Shown: one piece after another, positions 52,264-63,700 of the stretch
How positions within the stretch are numbered: the stretch's first letter is position 1
Layout of the letters: each line of letters begins with the position of its first letter
NCBI GenBank assembly: GCA_963971225.1
Contig: OZ020268.1
Span: 114,110,830 to 114,174,829, forward strand
DNA length: 64,000 nucleotides
Reading direction: 5' to 3'
Source: Melieria omissa
Lineage: Eukaryota > Arthropoda > Insecta > Diptera > Ulidiidae
Notes under the pieces: model-generated
Told to the model about the DNA's origin: nothing
What the model saw: only the letters and a program-made list of their open reading frames with translations
Database searches by the model: none
Position numbers and translations under genes: made by a program

Positions 52264-54033
52264 CTTCGAATAGTTGCGTTGCTCGCTCAGAAATTATTTA
52301 CACGACACGGTCAAGTGGGCGTCTTATTTTGCCTGGAAATGATAAGCAAAACAATCGGTTCAGTTTTTATATGACGTGAAGTCAACAAACTGAAATCATA
52401 GAAAAATATCGACAGTAGTCTATGTAGTGCGAGCGGCCGAGGCATTGGTCGAAAAAAACGAATGCTGTGCGAGTAAATAAGTGAGGTTATCGCTTGAAAC
52501 TGCTCGGTAGATAGCAATAGTTGAAACGCAGTGTTTTGATTTTTAATGATAATAGAAATAAGTTCTTGTAATGACAATATTATTACTTTAAAGTCGCGTG
52601 TGACAGCAAAAGGATATTTCAAGAAGTTTCACTTAAAATGACAAAGAAATCAAAGCACTGCACACACCGCATAACTCAACATTCTCAAAGTCTTTGTTGT
52701 CTTAAATATACACAAGAAATTAAACCCACCGAAACACTTAATAAACTGTCTGTCCGACTTACTTGATGTTCACGACACGATTGATAGCGAGAGTGCTTGC
52801 CATTTCGTGCGGTTTGCTTGTAGAACAGTTTAATTCATTTCTGTTGGCGCCGAGTATCTCTTCTAAAATGAGAGACTCTGGTAAGTCAGCATTGACAGCC
52901 GTGTGGCCAGTTTAGCCTTTTTGAGATATTTTGTTCTACCCCTTAGCTTTTTTTTTTGAATTTTTTATTAGCGTTGTTGCAAGTTTTTTTTAATATTTTT
53001 CAGTTGCAAGTGCACATATAGTAAATCAAGCATGCAAATTGGCTCACATTGTTAATGACCATATGTTTTTTGGATAGAAGTGAGCAAGTTCCAAAACTAT
53101 CACTAAGTAACGGTAAAGTTCAGAGAACATCTAGTGAAATAAATAGTAAACGACTCTCACTAAAGAAATGAAAATTAATAAAAAAAAAATTATTTCATTA
53201 ATTAATATAATTCATTAAATTATTATTATGAAAAATTGGTATTACTAAATAAATTAAATAAATTAATTGAGAAAGCTCTAACTTTGTTGACCTTCTTTAA
53301 GTAATTTCCCTTTTTTTATAAATTAAGCTCCTCTTATTGAAAGTTGCTGGTCACACTGATGACCAGACATCAAACTAAACAACGAGTGGCAAGAAGCTTT
53401 TTAAATTATACCTTTTTCATCTCTTGGATTTTTTTTGTTTTTAAAATCAAGAATTCTACATTACATTTTAACGGTTATTGATATTTTTTGTATATGAACA
53501 ATTTTGTGATAGTTTCTACAAAATCGCATTTGTATCTAAATATTGTCGCTTGTTTTGCATCCCCTAAGGCTATTAGATCCACGTAATAATTTTTGTAATA
53601 TTTGTTGAATTTATTTTTATTTTATTAATTCGTTTCTCTCATTTGCTTATACATATACGGCACATAAATCCTCGACTCATATAAATCAAAATAATTCAAA
53701 AAATAAAAACTTCAACTCAACATTCTTCAATAAATATACATTACCTAAGCATTTCAGAATATGATGTCGACAGCACCGTAGAACCCTATAGCAATGGCAA
53801 ACAATTGCAAATAGCCAAACTCAAACTTGCACGAAACCTAACTCAAAGTCCTATTATTGCAATATATAGTTAAACTCGGCAATATCTAGGTGTATTCATA
53901 GTATAATAAATTATACTATGGGTGTATTAAACTAAGTATGCACATACTCGGGATACCATGATTCAAAAATCAAAATCAAATTTTTATTCACTTTCAAATA
54001 CCAACAGTTCGGCACAAAAATAATTCGGAAAAA
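52264..54033. other. Intergenic region between two divergent genes
   Basis: This is AT-rich DNA between the start of the S28 peptidase (minus) and the COX6A-like gene (plus); it must hold both promoters. I see no gene and no clear mobile element. The first part, next to the peptidase, probably contains its 5' untranslated sequence. Confidence 0.5.
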
Positions 54034-54780
54034 ATGAACCACTTTTCAAAATTCTCGGTATTCAAACAAATGCCCTGTCTTATCCGAAGCTTCGCAAGTC
54101 GAAGTTACCTACAAGGAGGAGGAAGTAAGGAAATCGTAAGACTCGGCGGCGGTAAACAAGGTAAAAAATAAAATTCAAATATATTATTGGAAAAATTTAA
54201 GCACTTTGGAAATTTTCAGTATTCAAAAACGTGTCCGTTATTCGTACCTTTGCCGAGAAAAGCTCTTCAAAAGGGGGAGGCGATAAAAAGGGTGAGGAAG
54301 GGGATAAGAAAGAAAAATGCAGTGGCGGCAGTAGTGGCAGTAGCGGCGGTAGCGGCGGTAGCGGCAGTAAATCACCACCTAAAAGCTGCTCTTCTGGTCA
54401 ACCTAAAGCGAAACCAAAACCAAAAGACAACCCGTCCTGCCGGAGAGGGCCAGGCGAGTCTCGTAAGTAGTCAAAATTATTCAAAACAATCGTTAAATAT
54501 AAATACATTTCTTCTTTCCAAATTATTTACTTCTCTCCCACACATTTGTTTAGATTTTCAAGCGGCAAAGTGGAGAAAGATATCGCTTTCTGTCCTTCCA
54601 GCCATACTCGTGCTTACGATATTCACATTTGCCACTATGCACAAACATGAACGACCCGAATTCGTACCGTACGAACACTTGCGAAAGCGGGACAAGAAAT
54701 TCTGTTGGGGTGATGGCAACCACACATTCTTCCACAACAAACATCTGAATGCCCTTCCAGAGGGCTATGAGGACGAATAA
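54034..54780 (+). CDS. Cytochrome c oxidase subunit 6A-like, extended N-terminus, 198 aa, three exons
   Basis: Exons 54034-54160, 54220-54462 and 54554-54780 join in phase to 198 residues. The last exon is plain COX6A: one membrane helix (ISLSVLPAILVLTIFTFA) then HERPEFVPYEHLRKR, CWGDGNHTFFHN and a C-terminal LPEGYEDE, as in mammalian and fly COX6A of complex IV in the inner mitochondrial membrane. The mature domain (about residues 124-198) has normal length, but it is preceded by roughly 120 residues, far longer than a usual presequence. These comprise a basic start (FKQMPCLIRSFASRS), a second similar segment (VFKNVSVIRTFAEKSS), then a Gly/Ser/Lys low-complexity linker. The start of exon 2 is a tandem copy of part of exon 1. 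Long, odd COX6A paralogues in flies are often testis-expressed; that is inference here. AATAAA is at 55006-55011. Confidence 0.85.
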
Positions 54781-55011
54781 AACAGAAACCTCATATAAAG
54801 CGATGGATGCGGTTGTTGCAACAGTAACTTGAATAGTTATACTCGCGATATAAAAGAGAAAAAACTCGTATTACTCCTTGTTCTTGTACTCACAGAGAGC
54901 AGAGATGCTAAATGACGGCATAATTAGAAAAAGAAAAAAAAAACAACTGAATGATTCTTTTTTTTAAATTGGTTAAGTTTTTAATGTAAAATTGAAGGCA
55001 TATAAAATAAA

Positions 55012-58000
55012 TTAACATTTTTTGATATCCGGTATATAGTTGCACTGCTCATTAATGTCTGGTTGTTTTTTGGTGTTGACTGGTGGACACTCGATACAGC
55101 ACACGTCACCTTTGGGTGTCTTCGCCAATAAATCATCGATATTTTCTTTCTTGAGATTTCTGGCGCTACTCGTCCTGTGTATTTGGACAGGTTCTTCCTT
55201 TTTGGGCTCTTCTTTAGCTGGTGCCGGTTGACTTGGCCTACCCCAGAATTGCTAGAAGAAAATGTATCAGTTATTTGAACACGCTTTCAGCATGATTTCG
55301 GCCAGGGCTAACCTCTGGCACGTCCCAAATTATCAGCGATCCATCAATACTACCGCTGACGAAGAATTTCCCGGATGGGCTGAATGCACAACTGACCACC
55401 GGCGAAGCATGCTCATCGCCTTGGCACACGGCAATGCCTCTGTTATAATCCCACAGCTATAGAGATAATGATTACTCACTTCTATATATAACGTTTCTGT
55501 GTAAAAATACTGGTACCTTCACCAACTGATCGCTACTGACGGTTATGAAATAGTCACCAGTCTGGTTTATGTCCACCCAGTTAACCGAAGTCTTTTTCGA
55601 GGCTTCGAGTTCTCGTATCAATCCCCCGTTATACACCATCCAGTATGCAATACGGCCATCAGAACCACACGTCATAATATGCACGCCAGTTGGATAGTAA
55701 CGGACGCACATAAACTGTGTATTGGAGGTAATCACCTGCTTTCTGGTCATGCGACTGAGTACAGTTGAAAAACATAAAGTCACAGTGCGTGAACTTTTAT
55801 ATGTATTGTAAACTAGTCATACTTGACGTCCCAAATAACGCACGAGCCATCACGGCAAGACGATATAACTTCGGTATCCAAATGATTAAAGGCCAGTGCT
55901 GATATTGCGCCAGAGTGATCCTTCAAAACGCCAATTAAACTCTGCCGGAAAGGTTCAATTTTCCAGACTCGTACTTGACCCTCAATACCACCAGTCACAA
56001 TCATGCGTCCATTGGTGGAGACAGTCAGCGCACTGCAGCCTAGTGTCAAAAATATTATTTTTGCAGATTGTTTGGATAATCGTCAAAGCTAAAGTTTCTT
56101 AAACCAACCCTTATTGTGTGCATTGGGGATGGCGTACATCAGACGACCGCTAATGGGCGTAAAGGCGCGAATGACGCCATCATTCCAAGCTGATATTAGG
56201 CTGGTGCCGTCGGTGGTGAATGCAATGGATGCGCATTGGAAGTTATAGACCATGATGCGTAGCAACTCCTGCAGCCGCCGTGTGGACCAAATGCGTATTG
56301 TCTCATAGCCAGCAGTGGCAAAGACCGTAGATAGATTTCTGTATAAAAATGTATTAATTGTTTAATAAACGATTAGTTGTTTTAAACAATGCAAACGGTC
56401 TAAACAGATGAATAATTCACGCCTTTTAAATTTTAGACTTTTACTATAAAAGGTAAAATTAACTGTTAGTTTGTGCCTTTATTATTTCAGTCGAACAAGT
56501 TTTATAGTCATAACGTGCGGTTTGCTGAGATGAAAAAATGGTATCAATAGTTTTATAGTCGGTCAACCGGCATTTGGAAAAATTCAAATCGCCTGATATA
56601 TTTGACCGAAAAAATAAAAGTCACAAAATAACTATTATTTTTGACCGATAAAATAAAAGTCAAAAGTACCAGTTATTTTTGCCTGATATGATAAAATAAA
56701 AAAAAAACTTTTATTTTTGTCAGTAAAAATAAAAGTTTAAAGATAACAGTAAAATCTGACTTTTTTGATAAAAACCAGAACCAGTACGGTCCTGGAATAA
56801 TTGAAAAAGAGATCTTTAAAAATGCTAAATGTTAAGCTCACTTGGGAAATATGATTTGGAAGACGGGCTTGCGGTGACAGGTCTTTAACAATTTGCAAGC
56901 AAACGTCTTTATGTTCAGGGAGTAAATCTCATTCATCAGAGTGGAGATGTAAAACTCAATGGGATTGATCTCAACCATAGCGGTAACGGCAGCGCGAACG
57001 GTGGCTTTCTTCAGCTGTGCGTTAAAAAAAAAAAGTTTTTTAAAATACTCAAATGCTCAACGTGCTATTTACCGTTCTAAACATGGGCCATGTGGGGCTG
57101 GGGTAACTCTTCATCATTTTCTCATTGACATCCTTGCGTTCTTCGACTAGCTCCAGCGTGCCATCGCCCGCACCGATCAACAGTAGGCCCGTGTCGACAA
57201 TGTGCACATGACGCACACCGTTCACATAGCGATCGCAGTCCTTGCCATACGGCTTGCGTGTATTCAACTTACCGAACGCGCCCATCATGCTCGAAGACAA
57301 GTGCGGCTTGGTGACGTGCACAATGTCGCAACAGTTGATGACCACCTTCACCACATCACCAGTCATTGTGCCCAGGTAGACGAACTCGTCGCGCTTATCA
57401 ATAAACATGGAGGTGAAAACACGCTGGTGCTTGCCCACCTGGATATCGTGTACATGCAGCTTCTTCTGTTCCCGATTTATGCTCCACATGCGCAAGTGGC
57501 CTTCGCAAAGGACATCATTCATTGCAAGATCGTGAATTGAATTCATTCTACTCACGTTCTCCACATACGATGAAATGGGTGGGAGTATTGTGCAGCGCCG
57601 ACACGGCTATGGCATTGCCGGAAATGGAGCGCGAAGCTGGCGAGCGGCAAATGGGTGCGCTAGCAGTTGGTAATGTGAGCATCATTAACAGTTGTAAACT
57701 TATCCAGTACTTCTTCGCTATAATAGTTCGGAACTTACCGTGCTTCAACATCGAAGACAATAACAGTGCCATCATCTTTTCCACCAACCGAAACCACGTA
57801 CTTTTCTCCCGCCGTAAAGCAAACCGACTGTACCAGGACCTACATGCATACATATATAATACAGGAAACTATAGCGTTCAGTATCACTCGAAATGTAGGG
57901 ATATACCTTATGTAGGGCGTGTCGTGCCAGCTCTTTGCGCTCTGCAAAATCCCAAAGTATGACATACGCCTGAAATCCCATGTGGTTCTTTTGACCGGAA

Positions 58001-58320
58001 GCCATATAACGACCGCTGCATTGTGTGACAGATGGGGACTTCGAATATCAATATCGTGTGTCTCATTCTGTGCGCTTTTATTACCTCAAACTGATATCCA
58101 AGCAGGAAACTGAGTTCGTGTGTCCGCTCACAAACTCCTGCTTGTTGGTTTGCGTGTCGGCAATACTAATCTTGCTGCCCAACGGAAACACCATATGCCG
58201 CTTGTCCGGGTGCAGACGCAGCCCGTTCTCCACCTTTCCATTGATGCCAAAAATTGCGCGCGGCTGTAATTTCTGCGGTTCCACGAGCAGATCTTCATTT
58301 ACCGGTTCCGCCTCGGCCAT
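55012..58320 (-). CDS. CFAP52/WDR16 ciliary WD40 protein, complete, eleven exons, about 739 aa
   Basis: Exons (minus): 58320-58085, 58015-57907, 57839-57739, 57659-57556, 57500-57073, 57014-56842, 56338-56109, 56039-55823, 55754-55517, 55456-55313, 55251-55012. CFAP52 is a microtubule inner protein of motile cilia and sperm axonemes built of two WD40 propellers. Clear family blocks, in order, are GINGKVENGLRLHPDKRHMV, SGQKNHMGFQAYVILWDF, VSVGGKDDGTVIVFD, LLIGAGDGTLELVE, ATAGYETIRIWS, SAWNDGVIRAFTPISGRLMY, TGGIEGQVRVWK, CGSDGRIAYW and SGSIDGSLIIWD. The family usually stops after the last blade at about 620 residues; here a 79-residue Lys/Pro/Cys-rich tail (exon 11) follows. The fly orthologue from memory is CG10064. 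The exon 7 boundary may be off by one base. The 503-bp intron between exons 6 and 7 holds degenerate AAAATAAAAGTCA repeats. Confidence 0.92.
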
Positions 58321-59507
58321 TTTAACTAATGTTCAATTTTATGCGCACTTATGGATTGCAGTTTGTAGAAAATATTTGATTTCGTTTATTTAGTTGTAAA
58401 AGATTTTTCATACAAAATTATATCGTAAATAGTAAAAATAATTTAATTGAAAAATAGTCACAAATTTTCAAACTGTTTGAGTTTCGATTCAATTGCAACG
58501 TGATACAAACTTTAGTGTTTTTATCATGCGATTGAAAGTCTGGAAATGTTCTTTTCTACAGAGAGGTTTATTATTTTATTCAGTTTTAAAATGGTGGCTA
58601 TTACTGTTACGTTGTCAAAGCAAAGTCATCGGTATTCCCAAGGGAATGGGCTATTTTATTATTGTAACGCATTTCACTCTTTTAAACGTGTTTTTAAATA
58701 ACGCGGGGGTTGAAATTTGAGGCTCATAGTGACCATAGGTCGATTTGTTTTTATATTGGTGCATTAAATGTGTGTGTTGTAGGAAAATTTTTCACATGAA
58801 GCAGACCGGGTGAATAATTTTCCTACAAATAAGAGCTATAATATGATCGAAGAAGTCGAGACAGCACATTTTCTTTTAATTTTTTATTGTTGATTGAACT
58901 ACTTACATTTGTAAATAATTACGTATTTATTCCAAATATCTTTAGCATACATGTACCTGAACTTTCGTTACTTCGATTTATTTGTTGGGCCATCAACTGA
59001 CTACACAAAAATTCAAATTTGTAATTTAACACTCATGTCACCATTTACATTTCGGCGCAATCTTTTCTGAAATTACATTGACAAAATTATAAAAATCGAA
59101 AATTTTAAATTTGCAACTAATACTTTAAATTACGACTCTGCACCACCATTGAATTCAGGTTTCTCTCGCTCTCAGGCACTGTCAGCAAACTAACGAGTAA
59201 ATAGCGGCGATAAGAACTCTGCATTTTTTGGAGCCCAGTAAAACGAAGGAAAATGGGGAGAGTATCGAGACTCCATAAATGAAATTTACTACGTGGATTT
59301 TGTTAATAGTCAACGAGCACCACCAAGCCATCGAGCACGGGCGCGCGTGATTTCGCCAATAAACAAAAGACGGGCACATACAAGGTTTATAAAATAAAGG
59401 TTACGCCACTCGCCATGTTGTGACGTAGAATGAGCAATTCGTAGTGTTGCCACATTTATATATTTTTTATTCGTATTTTATATATGTTACCTTGCCACTG
59501 ACCTTTA

Positions 59508-60013
59508 GAGCCTATTTACACGAAGGCTTTTTCCCCCTGCGTTTTTTGCAACTCTCTTTTGAAGTTGCTGCGTAAATCTTCATGCATTTACATGAAGACT
59601 TTTTACTTGCAACTTTGCTTGGCTTTTTGGACGTTTAAGCGGCCAATTTTCTTTCATTCACATTTTCGCGTCTTTTGTGATATTCTCATTATTAAAAGAA
59701 AATGGATTTAAACAAAGAAGAAATTATTAAAAATATTTTAGAAGTCACTGAAATGGCTTAATTATTAAAAAAAAATTAACTGCTTAAATTTAAATAATAG
59801 GGAAGATGTAAATATAATTGTTTGCAAAGCGTCCGGCCGGTTTGAAATTTGAAGAAAAGTGCGAAAAAGAGCAAAGCAAATGTCAAAAAAACCCCTGGAA
59901 TTCGCTGACCGTGCGTGTTTGCCTACCCCGCTGACTTCTCACCACTTCTCGCCCACAAACTCGTCACGCATGACTTTTAACGCAGGGGGAAAAGCCCTCG
60001 TGTAAATAGGCTC
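59508..60013. mobile_element. PIF/Harbinger-like MITE, 506 bp, upstream of sugarless
   Basis: The inverted termini start GAGCCTATTTACACGA and continue through GGCTTTT..CCCCCTGCGTT for about 36 bp with one or two differences. TTA is duplicated on both sides (59505-59507 and 60014-60016), the three-base TWA target of PIF/Harbinger. A small frame, MDLNKEEIIKNILEVTEMA at 59702, may be a leftover of an accessory or transposase gene. Its right end lies 550 bp before the sugarless start codon. Confidence 0.78.
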
Positions 60014-60349
60014 TTAAGCGTTAAAAGTCTTGAAATGGTGTTCCAAAGTATCAACGGCGATGGACTGTTGGCTGCACCTTGTTATTTGCAGCGGCACATT
60101 GAAGAATCGCAACACATTTCTTGCAGTGATAATGTTAAACAAAATTGTTTTCGATCAAAAATGTATTTTCGAATACGCAGCCTGAATGCTCAAATGCGAG
60201 ACAACTCTTGCATTAAAAGGCGTTAACTAAAAAAAATTTTAAAATAATTCCATATGCATGCATACATATTACAACTTGCTTAATTTTTACTGTATGGCAA
60301 CTACCTTTTTTCGGGTTTGTTTACATTTTCTAGCATTTTACAAGCTCGA

Positions 60350-60381
60350 CCAATCAGAGCTCGCTTCTGTGTGACGTCACA
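60350..60381 (+). promoter_or_regulatory. CCAAT box and CRE palindrome in the sugarless promoter
   Basis: CCAAT lies at 60350-60354 (in GACCAATCAGAG). A perfect palindrome TGTGACGTCACA at 60370-60381 contains TGACGTCA, the consensus for CREB/ATF-type bZIP proteins. A second TGACGT occurs at about 60400. They are about 180-210 bp upstream of the ATG. Confidence 0.5.
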
Positions 60382-60562
60382 CGAGCACAACAAATTTTTT
60401 GACGTCTAAGTGGCGGGACCTTTGTTCTATAGACCTTGGGCACATACAAGTGGCGAAGCGTTTGTGATTTTGCAACAACTGCACACAACACTCGCGGCGA
60501 ATTGAGTTATTCGGCGTGTTTGCATTCATTCTCCGTGTCGTTAAAGTGAATATTTGGACAGG

Positions 60563-60721
60563 ATGAGTGTCATGAAGGTGTGCTGCATCGGCGCTGGCTA
60601 CGTTGGTGGCCCTACATGCTCGGTGATGGCACTGAAGTGCCCCGACATTACAGTGACAGTGGTGGACCGCAGCTCGGAGCGCATCGCGCAATGGAATTCC
60701 GATAAATTACCCATTTATGAG
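60563..60721 (+). CDS. sgl: UDP-glucose 6-dehydrogenase (sugarless), first coding exon
   Basis: The exon encodes 53 residues ending LPIYE and is followed by a strong donor GTGAGT in phase 0. The start [20 protein letters not shown] contains the dinucleotide-binding GxGxxGG loop that binds NAD, and [19 protein letters not shown] continues the Rossmann fold with the acidic end of strand two. The family match is near-exact through the intron. The enzyme oxidises UDP-glucose to UDP-glucuronate in the cytosol, supplying glycosaminoglycan synthesis and so heparan-sulphate-dependent Wnt and FGF signalling in flies. The next exon, expected to begin PGL, is not within the remaining 3.3 kb; the gene continues beyond the window. 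Confidence 0.95.
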
Positions 60722-63700
60722 GTGAGTGAAAACGACTCGATGCAAATAACCATTCAAGTGGAGATTGGCGTTCGGAAACGCTTGGATAAACAGACAGCGA
60801 AGTAAAGGGCTGGCAAGTACTATAAAAGTACCGAGGAGGGTTGGGGAATTTTGCAAAAGTCAAAAACCAGTTTTCAGATGTCCTTCTGCAGTGTATGCCA
60901 ACGCTTACACGCTTAGGTGGTGCTATCTGACCAACGCGCATCGACTCGACTGGCGTTAGTGTTAAAGCCCGGCAAGGTCAATGTCATTTCACGCTTCCAT
61001 TTTCGCCGATTTGGGTTGAACACGGCGTGCTTCTTGAATTTCAATTGGAATATTAAATTTTTTTTAATTTCGCGTGCTGCATTGCGACGCGGTGCTGTCT
61101 GCTTGTGCATTGTCCACGAAAATGTTTCAGATGCGTGAACCTCTACAGAACTTTGTATTGAATTTTTCTCAAACAACAAAATCGCTTTGCGCATTGTTAT
61201 CTAAATGGAAAACCTTCCTGCCTGTGCCACAGATAAGCCGCTGCTATGGATACAAAAACGTTCATATATAATTGAGTTGCTTAATTAGCAAATCTTGGAT
61301 GAAAGATATTCGCGATCCAATCGCAATCTAGAAAATATAATCAGTATAACATGACTAAGCGCTGTGAAATTAATGTAAAATTATCCTCCATTTGTGACGA
61401 TTGCCGGCCACCAACCCGACAAGCCAACTTCCTGATGACGTTGTATTTTGTCGATTTATAGCCGGCAATTTAATTTTTCTCTTTTGAAGCAACTATAAAA
61501 ATATAACATTTCACGAAGAACCAGGAAATGCGCAGCAAATTTGAGCGTTGAGCAAACACTGGCAAAAACCAATTGAAGTGTTAATTTTTGCTTATTGTAC
61601 TCTACATGCGTTCAATGGGTTTGGCTTTTAATTTTTTTTTTCTTACGATAAATGATTGTAAGGAACAATTTAAAAATGTCAGAAGTTGTGAGGCGAGTTG
61701 TTTTCTTCTTGGTGATTTCTCTTTAACCCTTCGATTAGTATCTTTAATTTTTTCGCCTAATTTTATTGCATGTTTTTCTGTCACATTTCGGAATAACTTT
61801 TAAAGTGGACCATTGTTGGAAATAGTCTTTGAAATATATGTATGTGCATATGTTTTGTTGCACGTATAAATTTGAAGCCATTCGTCGTCTTCTCATTCTT
61901 ATTAACCCTAGTGTGTGTGCTGAAAAAGCACCCTTACCTGTGTGATGAGGTACCCGGAACCCCAGTACGAATTATATGAAAAATTCTAACTGTTTATTCG
62001 CAATGTACGAACTTCTGCCGTTTCTGCTTAGTTTTAAAGCTCTCAGTACTATGAAAGTATATTTTATGATAAAAAAGTGATTTGGGTTAATGTCCTGAAT
62101 ATAACCAGAGTAGAAGGGTAAAATTCGATTATGCGATATTAACAAAGAACAAAATTATAAATTATTATAAAATTATATTGGTTAATATGAACATATGTAT
62201 GTATTTCTAAGTATTTCCAATTTTTCCTACAAATGCAAATATCGAAAAAAAATCCATAACAATTTTTCTTTTGATCAAATGAGCTTCTAAATTCGATTAA
62301 GCTCATAGATGTAATACGGCAATTAACTAGCATTAACTAACTTATAGTCCGGTCGGCCTTCTGCCCAATTTTATGGCTAACATTGTTTCTGATTTGTTAA
62401 TATTGGTTGTTGTTAATAATTGCATAATGTTTGAGCCTGACTAATAGTTTGTTTGCATTCTGCTGACTTCTACGGTAAATATTTAATGCGTAAAATTAGC
62501 GATTAATTATGAATCGTCTCTTATACCTTGAATAAAGCAGTTAGCAAGTGTATAACTTAATGTAACCAATACAAATTTTTTTAATTTAATTCAATTAACA
62601 AGTTTTTCTCCAAATTTTTCACAAACATTCAAAACTCTTAAAAGAAAATAATTGCATATGAAAATATTTCAATCAATATTTGACCCTATTGTAGTTGCAT
62701 CAAAAACTACACATCAAAAGCCAACCAAGAAGAAACTCGTAAAGCTATAGCAACACTTGTGTGTTTTTTATATTCTAGTTTGGATCGATTTTTGGCACTG
62801 TAGAGTTACATACATATGTATGTGTAAAGACATTCTCGAAACACGAGTGCTTGCAAGAACCAGGTTTTTGTTAACTGGATTAAACGTGCGTCGAATTTAA
62901 AGTAGAACAGTGCAGAGTACAAAAACCAAAACAGAGTAAAGCGAAAAGTAATGAAATGCTGAGTATACCCACTTGTGTGCATTGTTGTAGCGAAAATGTT
63001 AACGCTAATGGTCCGTATTTTTGGCTTGTCAACGCAATGCAATTTGAATTTGTGCATTCAACATGTGTTTCTGCATATGGATTTATAATTCTATTATTTT
63101 GTAGCCACACGTCAACGTGCGAGCATAAAGTTCAATTTACTCTCAGTGTTGGTTTTTTTGATAAATTATGTTTGGATGTGGATAATTGGTGATGACTTGA
63201 AATAACTTTTAGCTGGTTTTAATTATTCTTAAATATCTTTTTTTGCATTCCAATTATTTTAGTCGAACATTAGATTAGATTAGATTAAATGCAGATTTGT
63301 ATTAGACTCAGTATTCCAACAGTACAAATAAATGATCATAAAACTATTAATGCTCTGGTTGGCCTGTGTCTTTTTGTCCCATCCTAATTATTTTGTTAGC
63401 GACTTCACGTTCAAATATAATGGCAACAATGTGGATATTCACCCTGTGCTGTAAATAGAATTTTAACTACTTTGCTGAAATATAATTTGTCTACAGCAGA
63501 CTTGAAACCACTTAGCTCTGCCTTTCTGTTAACATTAACAGCATTAATGTTTTCTTCAAAAGCTCGCCGACGCAATTGCGTATGGTTATGAACTCCCTAA
63601 AAATTCGCCAATACGTAAAACAATTTTCGGCATCTCCGGAAACCTTGAGCTACTACGTTCAACTTGCAATTAAATTGCTAATAAAACAACATTATACGCA

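Larger units (their letters stand above)
58321..60562. other. Divergent intergenic region upstream of CFAP52 and sugarless
   Basis: It holds both promoters and a PIF/Harbinger-like MITE (59508-60013). The stretch 58.4-59.45 kb is AT-rich with no feature I can name. The last 200 bp before sugarless is GC-richer and carries a CCAAT box and a CRE palindrome. Confidence 0.5.

Noticed and set aside
61902..62120. TTAACCCTAGTGTG ... GTAGAAGGGTAA as a TTAA MITE
   Set aside because: The two ends match at too few bases and the right flank lacks TTAA.
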